A DNA stretch of 64,000 nt from Neocallimastix lanati (nom. inval.) (GCA_016946835.1 JACVTC010000149.1:154501-218500), one strand, 5' to 3'. Positions 22,441 to 33,814 are shown, numbered from the stretch's first letter. Notes: generated from the sequence alone by a model not told the origin. A program made the numbers and translations.

Positions 22441-23456
22441 TTTTCATTTATTCATTTATTCATTTATTATTATTATGTATTAAATATTTAATATTACACA
22501 TTTAAGTTCTTTAAAACTTTGAACCAATGATAATCCAGATACTCAAACTTTAATAATTATAAAAGGAAAAAAATAATAGTAAAAATAAAAAAAAAAGAAA
22601 ATTAAGAACAAAATTGAAAAAAAAAAAAAGCCATCGTTACATTTATAATATATATATATATAAAAAAAAGAGGGTTCTGTTATTATTTAATAGAATTATA
22701 TATATAACATTTAAAAATAATTTAAATTATTAATATTTCAAATATATAAATCATTATTTGTTACTATATTGCAATTACATACGTAATGATAGAAAAATAA
22801 AAAGTGTAACATTTAACAAAATAGTGATGAAGATGAGTGGGAAAAAAAAAAAAGGAAAGAAATAGAATTGGAATTGGAATAGAACAGAAATCAAAAGTGG
22901 TAAACCCATAAATCCATTAAATAAAAATAGAAATGTATTGAAGAATATGATTAATTAGTTCTATTATTTGTTCATCACAACAAATTTTAAATTTCTTGGT
23001 GATTAGATAATCTTTTTATATAAAATATAAAAATTATATCTTGTAATTAAATATTATATATACAATATTAATATTAATATCTAATTTATTAATATAATTT
23101 ATATAAAATATAAATAAGTAAATAAGTAAATATTGTATTTAATAATATATAATTACTAATAAATAATAAAAATTTTTTTTTTATTTTTTTGTATTTTTAA
23201 TACATAATAATTAATAAAAAATGAATATTATATCATATATGATATTTTATTAATACATAACAGTGATAATTAACATTTTTATGTACCTTGATACATAATA
23301 ACTATAAAAAAAAAAAAAAAGTGACATTATAAATAATAATTATATATTTCTCATTATAAATAATAAGAAATATATAATATTAACCAAAATACATTTTTAG
23401 AAATTACTATCCATAGAAAAAAATAAATATAATATTTAAACTCTCATCCTTTTATA

Positions 23457-23530
23457 TTAAAAATATATATAAGAAAGGGTTATGTATTATTTTAATTAAA
23501 TATATAACCCTTTCTTATATATATTTTTAA
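23457..23530. repeat. Long perfect hairpin, 27-bp stem
   Basis: The arms 23457-23483 and 23504-23530 are exact reverse complements. The stem can extend inward by up to five more pairs (one G-T), leaving a 10-nt loop. The core AAGAAAGGGTTAT is not low-complexity. A transcript would fold into a precursor-like hairpin of about 74 nt. It could equally be a small foldback element. Confidence 0.75.
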
Positions 23531-24020
23531 ATAAATTAATAAAAAAAAAATTAAATTAGAAAAAGAAGAAACATTTAAACTTCAATAAAAAGAATAAGGA
23601 AAAAAAATTTTTTTTTTTTATTTTTAATATTATTATTGTTAAGAAAAAGATGATTCTTTTTTTAAATAATAGAATAATAATAAAAATATGAAGAAGAAAA
23701 ATAGAAAAAAAAATATCACGTATATATATATATAAAGGTGGAAAACATAAAAAATATAACTTTTAATCCCTTAATTATTAATTATTATTTTCTATTAAAT
23801 TATTATTATTTTTATTATTAAATAAATATATATACATTATTTATTAATCATACTAAATATATGTACAAAAAAAAAAATCTTTAATGGTAATAACAATCTA
23901 ATAATTTAAATGTATATAAAATGTATTGATACATATATAATATATATTTTTTACTTTAATTTTTATTTTATAAAAAAAAAAAAAAAAAAAAAAAAGAAAT
24001 TAATACTAAAAAAAAAATTG

Positions 24021-24051
<31 letters not shown>

Positions 24052-24299
24052 TTATTATTATTATTACTTTTTTTTTTTTTTTTTAAATATAAAATAATGG
24101 AAATGTGAAATATTTTTAAATTTTAATTAATTTTAATTTGAAAGCCTGATTATTGATATTGTTGTACTAATTTATTATAATGTGAATATATTAATTACAA
24201 ATTAAAATTGTGGATTACTTAGTATTGGAGTAGTGCAGTATAGTTTATTTACATAAAAAATTAATGATTATTTAGAAAATTTCCATATAATTCTTGTTC

Positions 24300-25550
24300 A
24301 CATGATAGGTTGGAAAAAAATGTGATTCATGTGAAATATGCCCTTAATCTTTTGTTTCTTTAAAAAATTTTTTGGAATAACTGTTTGTAAAACAGGAGAG
24401 TGTTAACTACTGTTGATTTATTGACCCTTAAGTTTTAGTTTAATCTTGATTTTATTGGTATTGCTTTTTATTTATTGGGTTATTCACATGATTTTAGTAG
24501 CTTTTTTTTTTGAATCTTCATAAATTTTGATTTTATTGATATTGCTTTTTATTTATTGAGTTATTCGCATGATTGGAGTGGTTATTTTATTTTATTTTTT
24601 TTTTTTTTTTTGAATTTTCGTAAAGTCTTATTTTCTTTCAATATTCTCTCAACAGCTTTGTTATCAAAAAATTCGAATCAGGTTCTATCCTGGTTGTTAA
24701 AACTATGTTTTGTATATAATTTTTTCGTTGGAAAGTGGAAAAATTTTTTAAAAGATATTTATGAAATGATAAATTAATAGTTTATGTTTTGAGAGAATAT
24801 TATCATCTAGGCTTACTTTAGATAATAAATTACGGTCTATCATTTTCTTTATTGGTTTTGGTACATTTCCCTACATTCGTTTTGAATTAAATGACCTACT
24901 GCTGTACGAATAGGAAATACAATTCAAATTAACAGTAATATCAGGTAGGATTCCGTTTTCAGTATTTAGGTAAACAATTCCTTAGGCATAATCGATATAA
25001 TAATCTCTCCTTTCTTTTTTTTTTTTTTTTTTTTTAAGTAGACCTACAAGCAAATTTATCATCTTGTTGAGGCTTGTATAAATGACGGACTTTTAACACA
25101 GCAGTAACATATATCATTTTCGATAAAAGTGGTACAATTATAAACTAGTTTACTAAATATTTTTTCGCGCGTTGGTTACTTTGTTGGTGATAAAATTATA
25201 CTTTCGAAATATCGTTTCATTAATACATAATGAATTTCTAGCAATCAGTATATTGAGTTTAAGTAGACATAATATGAATTTATATCCATTAAAATTTCTT
25301 CTCTTATGTTATAAGAAATATATTGGTATTGATACTTTATATTACTAAATATACCATTTTCATTATTATTTGAATTGTATCTATAGCACCTTATCTTCCT
25401 GATTATTTCAAAGAGTTATAATATCGATAATAACATTTTATCCTCCAAATCTATGATATGAATTAATTAATGCCTTTAGTAATTAATACCTTAACTTTTT
25501 TTTTTTTTATGTTTATATTTATATTTGAAAGAAGATATATACGTTTTCGA
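24300..25550. pseudogene. Decayed, formerly coding-like sequence of unknown origin
   Basis: G+C rises clearly above the desert and short peptide-like segments appear in several frames, all broken by stops. A segment is present twice (about 24448-24525 and 24529-24620), sharing ATTGCTTTTTATTTATTG and TTATTC(A/G)CATGATT. On the minus strand, near 24620-24690, a segment reads like a leucine-rich repeat helix (AVERILKENKTLRKF). It probably belongs to the same decaying viral or repeat-protein island as 25.5-35.5 kb, but no family can be named. Confidence 0.4.
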
Positions 25551-25563
25551 AATTCCTTATTAT

Positions 25564-25701
25564 TCAAATTTGTTTTTTTTGTTTTATTTTATTTTCTGTT
25601 TGAGGGACATTATTTTCGTTAAAATTAAATTTGTTGCTTGAATAAATATTATTCATACGCTTATTGTTATTATTATTACAATTATCATTTTCATTATCGA
25701 A

Positions 25702-25734
<33 letters not shown>

Positions 25735-25806
25735 GGCATCATCGTTAATATTTTTAAATAATTCAAAGATCAATTCCTTTTCTGAATCCTTCTTCTTTAA
25801 TTTCAT
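25564..25806 (-). CDS. Short Asn-rich open frame, possibly a remnant
   Basis: Eighty codons: a Lys/Glu-rich start, then a run of 11 Asn encoded by an AAT microsatellite, a second Asn run and a polar tail. A stop precedes the ATG four codons upstream in the same frame. No domain is recognisable. A 66-codon frame opens on the opposite strand right next to it (25807-26007) and is interrupted by an A run. Both may be fragments of decayed genes. Confidence 0.25.
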
Positions 25807-26003
25807 TTGTTGAATTATTTAGTAAGACATTCAAGGATTCAAAACGACATATTCTTAGTGATAAAAATTAACTCCAATTCTATCATACAAAATGATTATT
25901 ATTTTATCGAAAAATTGTACTATTATTGGACATATATTGCTTGGACATTTTCCTGCCTGAATATGTATGACGAGGAATATGATTATTATTATGGGAAAGG
26001 AAG

Positions 26004-26037
<34 letters not shown>

Positions 26038-26211
26038 AATTAAATTAAACTAAATATAAAGTTTGGATTGAGCTCTTCCTATTTAAAATTAATGGTACAT
26101 TTATATTCAACATCCCAATTTATTATAATTTAGAAAGTTTTGATGAAAAAAATTTTTTTCAAAAAAAAAAAAAAAAAAATTGGAAAATATGGAAAATGTA
26201 GAAAATTTTCG

Positions 26212-26254
<43 letters not shown>

Positions 26255-26279
26255 TTTATTCAACAAGAATTTAAATGGG

Positions 26280-26470
26280 AAAAGAAGAAAATGAATTATT
26301 TATCTATACCGAATGATGGAATCATTATTACGGATAGATCTTTTAATTATTATGAAAAAAAAATTATTAAAAGACTATAAAATAAAAACAATAAATACTG
26401 TGAATCTAAAATTTAATGGACATTACTTTTACCCTAAATGAATAAATTCTAGAATTATCGTTATAGAAAT

Positions 26471-26501
<31 letters not shown>

Positions 26502-26600
26502 GTCGGTTTCCTATTAATCACCGTAAACAATTTGTAATTGTACATGATGGACCGTTAAATAGACGAAACAGTTTAATACCAATTAGTAAAAAAAAAATCC
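26280..26600 (+). pseudogene. Second, heavily decayed mRNA capping enzyme fragment (guanylyltransferase part)
   Basis: On the plus strand, NDGIIIT (26312-26332) matches nucleotidyltransferase motif IV. Some 45 bp further, YKIKT and a following NTV (from 26376) match motif V, in a different frame. A segment near 26545-26580 reading NRRNSL aligns with the region after the conserved Arg-Asp-Lys of capping enzymes. The same motifs occur in the minus-strand copy at 29889-30700 with close wording (PNDGIIIT, YKIKTxNTV), so this is an inverted paralogous or duplicated copy. Runs of A between the blocks and frame changes make it non-functional. Confidence 0.6.
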
Positions 26601-26984
26601 TTTTATTGTTGAAATTAATTTTTTTTTTTTTTTAAAAAAAAAAAACGTTTTACAAAAGAAAGAAAAGATAAATGAGCTTCTAAATAATATAAATACTTTA
26701 AATAATATTCTTATAGTCATATTTCAAAAAAGAAAAAAAAAAAAAAAAAAGTTTTGTATTGAAACAAATTATGAAGAAAATAAAAAATAAATTTTTTTAT
26801 GAAATTGATTATTAAAAGGCAAACTAAAAAAAATTGTGTTACTACTTATTCTTATTTAGGATAAAAAATACATATCAGTTGCTATAATAAAATTATTTCT
26901 AATTTAGAATTAAGTTGATACTAAATACCAAAAAAAAAAAAAAAAGGTTTATGGGATAGAAATTAAGGTGGATGAAAAATACTT

Positions 26985-27100
26985 GGCTGTACTACATATA
27001 CTAGTTTAGTTGCTTCAATGTGTTGTATTAGCACCTGTAGCCGTTAACGGTGTGCGTTCCCGGAAGTGAAGCTACTGGATGCCTTGATTATTGGTATTAA
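26985..27100. other. GC-elevated, self-complementary island
   Basis: About 115 bp with normal base composition inside AT desert. It contains the palindrome CCGTTAACGG, CACC/GGTG arms around it, and an imperfect outer pairing of AGTTGCTTCA with TGAAGCTACT. No frame is convincing as coding sequence and no known RNA gene was matched. It may be a structured ncRNA or a mobile-element fragment. Confidence 0.4.
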
Positions 27101-27122
27101 ATATAACAACATATTATTAAAA

Positions 27123-27154
<32 letters not shown>

Positions 27155-28093
27155 ATACACATTTAGAAATATCAAATAATAAAATTAGAAATAAAATCAT
27201 TTTTAAAACTTTAAATTTATTTAAAATTGAAATCAATTTCTTTAAAAAAATTAAAAATATATATATATATTCTTTATAATTATTATTATTAAAGTTGGTA
27301 AAAGTAAATACATACTTAATTAAATACTTTATTCATGAGATTATATATGAGATTATATATAGAATATTTTAAATTATATTTACATATATAAGAATAAAAC
27401 ACATGCAACTATGCAATTTATGTAAAACTAACATATGACTTGACAGGTAAATGATTGGCCTAATTTAATATAATTAATTTTTCCATTACCTTATTTAATA
27501 ATTAATTTTATTAATATTTTATTCTTAATTCTTTTAATTAATTATTAAAAATAATTTATATATTTTTTTTCTTTTAATTAATTATTAAAAATAGTTTATA
27601 TTTTTTAATTAATTACTTAGTATTATTTTTTTTTATTTATTATTTTTATTTTTATTTTTTTTTTTAGTTTATTATAAAAAATAGTTTATTCTTTTATTCT
27701 TCAATTAATAAAAGTAGTATATTCCTTTTTTTTTTTTTATTAATTAAAAATAATTTTCATTTTGTTTTTTATTATATAAGTAGTTCATTCCTTTATTCTA
27801 TAAACACTAAATTTTATTAAGTAATTTTAAAAAATACTAAATGAGATATAATTAATATATTCAAATTTTATTTGGAAAAAAATATAAATATGACATATTT
27901 TTCTTAAAAAAAAATATATATTTGTATATATTATATATTCCAATAACTACATTATTATTTCTTAAAGAATTAAATAATTATTTATTATTTATAAAATTAA
28001 TATTGAAAAGGACAAAAAAAAAAAAAATATTTATAAAATAGTTAAGAAAATAAAATTTATAATTATACATATATATTAAGATTTTATAATTTA
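27101..28093. other. AT-rich spacer
   Basis: Low-complexity A+T with AT dinucleotide runs and repeated TTTTAATTAATTATTAAAAATA-type segments. Nothing coding is seen. Confidence 0.7.
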
Positions 28094-28240
28094 AATTTAT
28101 TAAATATTATTAAAAAAATCAAACAATTTTAATTTATTAAATATTATTAAAAAAATCAAACAATTTTAATTTATTAAATATTATTAAAAAAAATCAAACA
28201 ATTTTAATTTATTAAATATTATTAAAAAAAAACAAACAAT
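28094..28240 (+). repeat. Four tandem 37-38 bp repeats directly upstream of a gene
   Basis: Unit: AATTTATTAAATATTATT followed by an A run, then TCAAACAATTTT. Copies start at 28094, 28131, 28168 and 28206. The last ends 8 bp before the ATG at 28248, so the array forms the promoter or leader of that gene. The regularity is higher than in ordinary desert sequence. Confidence 0.85.
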
Positions 28241-28247
28241 ACCACAA

Positions 28248-28655
28248 ATGACTGACTATATTGAATTAAATAATACTAATAGCAACGAAGAAAAAATTAA
28301 TGATACAGACATATTATATAATGACAAATATATTCAAATAACAAATAATGAAATAATGTTAAAAAAATACTACTTTCCATCTTTTAGTTCCAAAAAAATA
28401 GAATTTAGTGATATCGAATATATATGTTCTGATCAAGAATACGGCGTAGATATTCTTGGTTACAAGGTTTGGGGAATGGGCCTTTCCACGATTTATTGGG
28501 CATATGGTAAGGGTAGAGGTTTATCCCGTCCTAAATATAATTATATCCTTAAAAAACACAATACCACACTTTGTAGTGGGTTTTCTGTAGAAAATCCTAC
28601 TGAATTTTGTAAGATTATAGAAACAAAAGGCATCAAAAATAAAAAAAGTGAATAA
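28248..28655 (+). CDS. Small intact protein, PH-like fold suspected
   Basis: A 135-residue protein with ordinary amino-acid composition, no signal peptide and no membrane segment. Residues 1-25 are polar and probably disordered. Residues about 30-125 alternate strands: a segment ending FSDIEYI, a Gly/Trp-rich turn (GYKVWGMGLSTIYWAYG), then NYILKKHNTTLC and a closing GFSVENPTEFCKIIE helix. The pattern recalls small bacterial PH-like domain proteins in which the last helix follows a D/N-P motif; I infer this only by eye. It is the sole intact gene inside the viral island, between two capping-enzyme fragments. It may be a bacterial transfer or a host gene. A (AGT/AAT)n microsatellite follows the stop. 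Confidence 0.75.
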   Translation: MTDYIELNNTNSNEEKINDTDILYNDKYIQITNNEIMLKKYYFPSFSSKKIEFSDIEYICSDQEYGVDILGYKVWGMGLSTIYWAYGKGRGLSRPKYNYILKKHNTTLCSGFSVENPTEFCKIIETKGIKNKKSE

Positions 28656-29434
28656 ATGTTTAAATTAGTAAAAAAAAATTTCATAAGTAGTTACAGTAAT
28701 AGTAATAGTAGTAGTAATAGTAATAGTAATAATAATAGTAATAGTAATAAAAATTTTCATAATTAATAAATAAAAAATTCAGAAATTAAATATATAAAAT
28801 ATTCAGAAATTAAATATATAAAATATAATAAAAATTATAACGATTGGAATCATTTCAGGATGAAGGTATATTTTAATTTTTTACTTTTAAAAAATTAATC
28901 TCTATATGTTTAATTTTATTATTTTATAACTCTTTTTTTTTTTTTTCTCACAATTATATAAAAATTTTTCTTTTAAATTAATTTTTCTTATTTTAAAAGA
29001 AGAATAAAAATAAGAATGAAATTTAAAAGTAGACTTTTTATATGGAGGACAAAAGAGAATATATATAGATATGAAAAATTAAAAAAAAAAAAAAAAAAAA
29101 AATAAATAAATAAATAAATAAATATATATATATATATATAAAAATATACATATGAACCATATTACAATTTATATAATAAATGATATTTTAATAATTTATA
29201 CATAAAATTTATATATATTATTTATGTTTTTCTATTTAATAACAAGAATAATATTCATGTATTTTAAAACTTTATATTAAATATTTTATATTAAATATAT
29301 ATTTTCCTGTTTTTATAAAGAATTATTTTTTATTTTTTATTTTTTATTTTTTATTTTTTATTTTTTATTTTTATTTTTATTTTTATTTATTTATTTTTTT
29401 TTTTAAATTTTTTTTTTATAAACTTTTTCATTAT

Positions 29435-29662
29435 TTATTTCCGGTGTGTATCATCCTTGGTTTCAGTATCCCCCCTCAGAAGCAGTGGGAATATTGAAGT
29501 AGTCACACAGTTCCTTTTTACAAAAAGCAGAATTGTCCCTACTGAGCATTTCAACATTGGCGCTCTGGTACGCATATTATTACTGAGAATTTTACTAGTA
29601 CTACTTCGCCTAGTTCCGTAATTTCCCTTTGAGAAACGAAAATAATATAAAATAGAATACAA
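29435..29662 (-). pseudogene. GC-elevated open frame of unknown origin
   Basis: A 75-codon frame rich in Arg/Thr/Ser with unusually high G+C for the window (for example CCCCCCTCAG on the plus strand). It sits just downstream of the capping-enzyme remnant on the same strand. It could be a decayed C-terminal segment of that gene, but no methyltransferase motif is visible. It has no recognisable domain. Confidence 0.3.
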
Positions 29663-29888
29663 AGGACATTAATTTAAAAATCTAACGATGCAGTTTTTTT
29701 TTTTTTTTTTATAATAATAATGATATTTATTTAATTTCATAAATGACAAGTCGTTAATTTATTTCATAAAATTTTTAGTCGTTTGTATTTGAAAATTTAA
29801 TAACTTTTTAAATAAGAAGTATACAGGTTTTGAGATGGATTAAGAAATGAAAATGGCTTTATTGAATATTCATTAAGTATATTTTGTT

Positions 29889-31284
29889 TTATTCTATTAT
29901 GATATTTTTACGCATTAGGGTATTAGAATCCGTTGAAAATATTTCAATATTAATTTTTTGAAAAGAAGCAAGAACTATACTATTAAAAGTATTTAAACTA
30001 TTCGAGGTCCACTTATCTTCCCGTTCTTTCACAAAAACGCCTTTATCCAAATCGAATTCGATAATAAAAGGAATTTTCTTTTCTTTCACTAGTTGATAGT
30101 AAACAATATGTTTATTGAACGGAGTATCATTGATAATATCCACTTTTTTTTTTTTTACAGTAATACGTAATACTTTTATTTTTATCACGATTTAACTTTT
30201 TATGTTGATGATACTTTAAATATATATATATATTTTTTTTTTAAATTCCGCTAATGTCAATTTTAGATTCGACTTTTTTAATTGAATGTTTTTTTAGCGT
30301 AAAAAATAACGACCATCAAATCGAAGATCAACAGTGTTCTTTGTTTTAATCTTATAAACTCTATTATCTTCAACACTATGTCGATCAAATGGAATAATAT
30401 TTTGCAAAGTATAAGTAGAAAGCACCATCCGTAATAATAATACCATCATTTGGCACCAAATTTTTATTTTTTCATTGTTCATTTCATTTTCTATAAAATT
30501 TTTGTAAATCGGAATAATTTCCGCATTTTCTAATTTTTTCTTTCGCTTAAATTTGTCCTTGAAGGAGTCAAAATTTAAAGAATCAAGAATAGCGATGCGT
30601 TCCTTATAACTCTTTAATCTTAAATCAACATTATGATAAAGAATATCAAATGGGATAAAATTATCATTTACAAATTCACAATCGAAAAAACTAAATGAAG
30701 ATCGGAGTTAATACAATCTATGTATTATTCCACATCGAAATCCTCAGATACACTAAACATTAAATGATTGATGATGATAATGACTAATCGACGTAATCCG
30801 TCTGTTTTAGCAAGCCACGAAGAACATGTTTTTTATAAGATCATCAGTGATGTCGAATATGGTGTCCAATGATGGTGTAATTGGTTTTTTGGAATTCAAA
30901 GTTTGGTAATAAATAAAATAAATAATCGAATACAAAATTAGAACAATCAAGTAATAACATAATATCATGTAACAATGTTTATCATATCACTTCTTTCATG
31001 ATTAATATTTTTTGAGAAATCAATCTCGAAATTGGCTTTTATCCTCATATTTCGTTACATCAATCTGTACATCCTTGTGAAGAATATATGATTTTCTATA
31101 TTTTATAGTTGGAGTAATGAATTGTAAAATATTTAACCCCTTATTAGATTTAATTTTTTTTTATTATAACCATTTTCTGTTTCAATCAAACCGTTGTCTA
31201 GAAAACTTACTATGTCGCTTACATCTAGATTGGTTTCAATACTAAGTACCATTTTATAAACGAAATAATAAGCCGTCATCAAAG

Positions 31285-31321
<37 letters not shown>

Positions 31322-31690
31322 GTGAATACAACTTTTCCAATTTAGCGTTTCGGTGATTTCCTTTTTTTTCTGAATTGGTATCGACATATGTATAAAGCTT
31401 CGAAATCTTTTTTATTTTCTATGTTTTCTTCTTCCTTTTCTTTTTCCTTTTTATTTTCTTCCTTATTTTCTACATTTATATCTTGATCATCATTTATGTT
31501 GGCTTGGATAGCTTGATTCGCATATAATTCTGTATCTTGTCGTTTTTTATTTTATTTTATTTGAATAAATACTCGTGATATCGACAACTCATACATTTAA
31601 CAAAAATCATTAATATCAATATTGGTGTATTTATTTCTTAATCTAAAATTCTAATTCAAAATTAATATCTCCCGATTTTATATAATTTAT
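29889..31690 (-). pseudogene. Viral-type mRNA capping enzyme remnant (triphosphatase plus guanylyltransferase)
   Basis: The parts read in the expected order on the minus strand. Near 31650 a LEFRLR strand, and near 31050 a basic strand followed by VQIDVTKYED, resemble the tunnel-fold RNA triphosphatase of large DNA viruses. K-T-D-G-L-R (30808-30791) is guanylyltransferase motif I with the lysine that would carry GMP. CEFVNDNFIPFDIL (about 30690) fits motif III/IIIa. NDGIIIT (30450-30430) is motif IV. YKIKTKNTVD (from 30356) is motif V. EREDK (30026-30012) followed by SNSL fits the OB-fold start. At least five frame changes or stops separate these blocks, and long A runs interrupt it, for example near 31290-31320. 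No N7-methyltransferase domain is seen. The product cannot be functional as it stands. Asfarvirus, mimivirus and yeast linear-plasmid enzymes share this domain order. Confidence 0.78.
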
Positions 31691-31738
31691 GATTTTTAAA
31701 GATACTTATTTGATGATACATATTATCCAAAATAATAT

Positions 31739-32125
31739 CTAATGATAATTGCTTATCCAGTAATAAATAATGACTACTTTACAAGCAAGTTGCTGAGCCT
31801 CAATAAAACAGTTTGAATTTTTGAATTGATAATACTTTTTAATAGGATGAGGAATAGTTACAACCAAACATTTACTCTCATTAATGGATTTACGAAAGGA
31901 TGAATCTATCGAATCAAATAGCATGAACACTACTGGGTGATCATTAGAGATGTATTCTGCCAAATTGTTAATAAATGGTTCCCATAATAAATAATAACTC
32001 TTAGGAGTAGATTGGAAAACGTGGACGAGTAAAACAAAAATTACATAAGAATATCCCTTCGTCAAGCCATCGATCCAAGTGGTGATTGGATATTGGTTTA
32101 TAAGCCTTGACAAAAGGAAAGTCAA
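31739..32125 (-). pseudogene. Possible uracil-DNA glycosylase remnant
   Basis: A 128-codon frame. The segment WEPFINNLAEYI, the strand VVFMLFD, and the later VTIPHPI with a downstream F-x(5)-CF follow the spacing of the C-terminal half of family 1 uracil-DNA glycosylases (W..F, FMLWG, HPSP leucine loop). The catalytic water-activating motif (GQDPYP type) is absent from the open frame, and the leucine-loop motif is altered (HPIKKY). Next to DNA polymerase it would fit a viral base-excision or processivity gene. This call is by pattern only and another helical enzyme is possible. Confidence 0.4.
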
Positions 32126-32499
32126 TATTTTTAATAAATTAATACTATGATAAAATATACAAATATAACGCTCTTGAAGTTTCGAACCAAATTAGTTCTA
32201 CGTAACGTCTTAGTTAACTATTAATAAAGATATTTTACTTTTTCTTGATTTTCTTGACAGTATAATGGCTTTCTTAATAAGATAAATTTAACGTTTAATG
32301 GTAACGTTTAATGTAAACGTTTAATTTAAATACTTATTTATATTTATTGATTATATTTATTGATTTTTAAAAATATAGAAAAAAAAAAATAAATATAATA
32401 ATTATACAATAGAAATTATTTAAAATTAAAATAAAAAATCAATATATTTATTATTATTGACTTTGAAATTAGTTGGAAACTAATAGCTATATTTTATTT

Positions 32500-33814
32500 T
32501 TAAATTAAATCGGCAATATCATTACTATAACACTTTAATAAATTTTTAAAACCTGTTCTTATCAAATTTCTATAATAATAATTATAATCAATCTTAGGCT
32601 TAATGATAGTTTGATCATGGGCGTGTTCTTCGCAGATTTTGTTGTACAAATCCATTGACATCATTTTATTTCCTACATAGTTATTATTCGAATTAAAGGT
32701 GAAGGTTGTAGTGTCGAAAACAAAGTAATCTACCTTGTCACCATACTTGTAGTTCAATTGGGGTTTTTTGTGATTATTAACAAACAACAAAACCTTATTG
32801 TTTTTATTGATATATTTGCGACTTACACTTAATATCATTACCATATCGCTTAATGGGACATTTCCTGATTTTAAATCTGATATCATTTTCAAATCTTTTT
32901 CCCTTATGTAGTTCTTCGGATAGTCATAGAGTATCATATAAATAAATATCTTATAATAATCCCTATTAAATATACATGTATTTTTCTTTATTATATCAAT
33001 ACCCTTTATATACAATTCCGAATTATTAGCTAGAAGACCTACATATTTTTTTTTTTTTTTTGGATATAATAATCATTCTTGAAAAGGTGTTTTCGTATTT
33101 TAAATGCATCCCTTCCGGCAAAAGATTAGTGACTATTTCAGCTACATCGATATTGTCCTTTATAAATTTATCCTTTTTATTTTTATTATTACTATCCATA
33201 GGATTATTGTTACCTTTTTTCTGGAGATCATCATTAGCATTATTTCCGAGCGTAGGGCATTGTCCTTTATTACTTTTTTCGTTATTTTTATCTTTATTAC
33301 AATCATTACCGTTATCTCCGTATTTATCTTTGTCATGGCCATTACTTTTACAATTTTTATATTCAATAAGACATGAATCGATATCCCCATAGATCACTCT
33401 AAAATTAGTTTTTTCATGCAAGATATCAATCGCTTTGTTTAAATAATTTCTTCCCATACCTGTAGTACATTCAGCACCAGGTAAAAAAACTTAAATATTC
33501 TAATAACTTAGATCCGAGACAACCGTAAATGGAGTTAGCTTGTATTTTTAAGTGCATACTGTTTTTTATCATATATAATGTAATCTGAACCCTGGGCGTT
33601 TTTCATTAAATTTTTATAGCGTACACGCTCCGTTAATAATACTTTCATTAAACGAGGTAAAATACCCTCATGATTTTTTGTAAAATAGTAAACTTTATTA
33701 TTTCCAATATTGATGGTATGATAAGAATCCCGAGTGTACTTTTTTTATATCTTTCTTGTTAATTATCGTAGTGTAGTATATGTTATGAGTGATGATTACA
33801 CTTGGATATAAACT
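32500..33814 (-). pseudogene. Family B DNA polymerase, C-terminal half (decayed, viral type)
   Basis: Polymerase motifs appear in order on the minus strand. SLYPSVIITHNIYYTT is motif A (33814-33767). QYALK and then ANSIYGCLGSK are motif B (about 33565-33510, in two frames). YGDIDS is motif C (33391-33374), with Ile replacing the usual Thr. After motif C a low-complexity insert of about 65 residues rich in Asn, Asp and Lys interrupts the palm. Then comes a KKKYVG-type thumb entry (33060 region, in a Lys-encoding A run with a frame change), GDKVDYFVFD, and a thumb end at the stop 32500. The 3'-5' exonuclease and N-terminal domains are absent; the reading runs straight into a helicase remnant. 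At least three frame changes make it inactive. The YGCLG and KKYVG features favour an RNA-primed, giant-virus-like enzyme over a protein-primed plasmid one. Confidence 0.82.

Larger units (their letters stand above)
13002..24290. other. AT desert with microsatellites, no gene seen
   Basis: More than 11 kb of almost pure A+T. No open frame with normal amino-acid composition was found on either strand. It includes AAT/ATT and TTATTTA arrays, long T runs (15612-15652), a long A run (21871-21904), two clear hairpins (21392-21433 and 23457-23530) and one small GC-rich stem at 19080-19105. The first few hundred bases contain the promoter side of the minus-strand gene that starts at 13001. Confidence 0.8.

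Noticed and set aside
26985-27100. 5S rRNA
   Set aside because: CCCGGAAG recalls part of 5S, but the box A/C promoter segments and the helix order do not fit on either strand.
32500-33814. Protein-primed (linear plasmid or Maverick) polymerase
   Set aside because: Considered because linear plasmids carry similar capping enzymes and helicases. The YGCLG block and KKYVG thumb entry fit RNA-primed viral enzymes better; not excluded without phylogeny.
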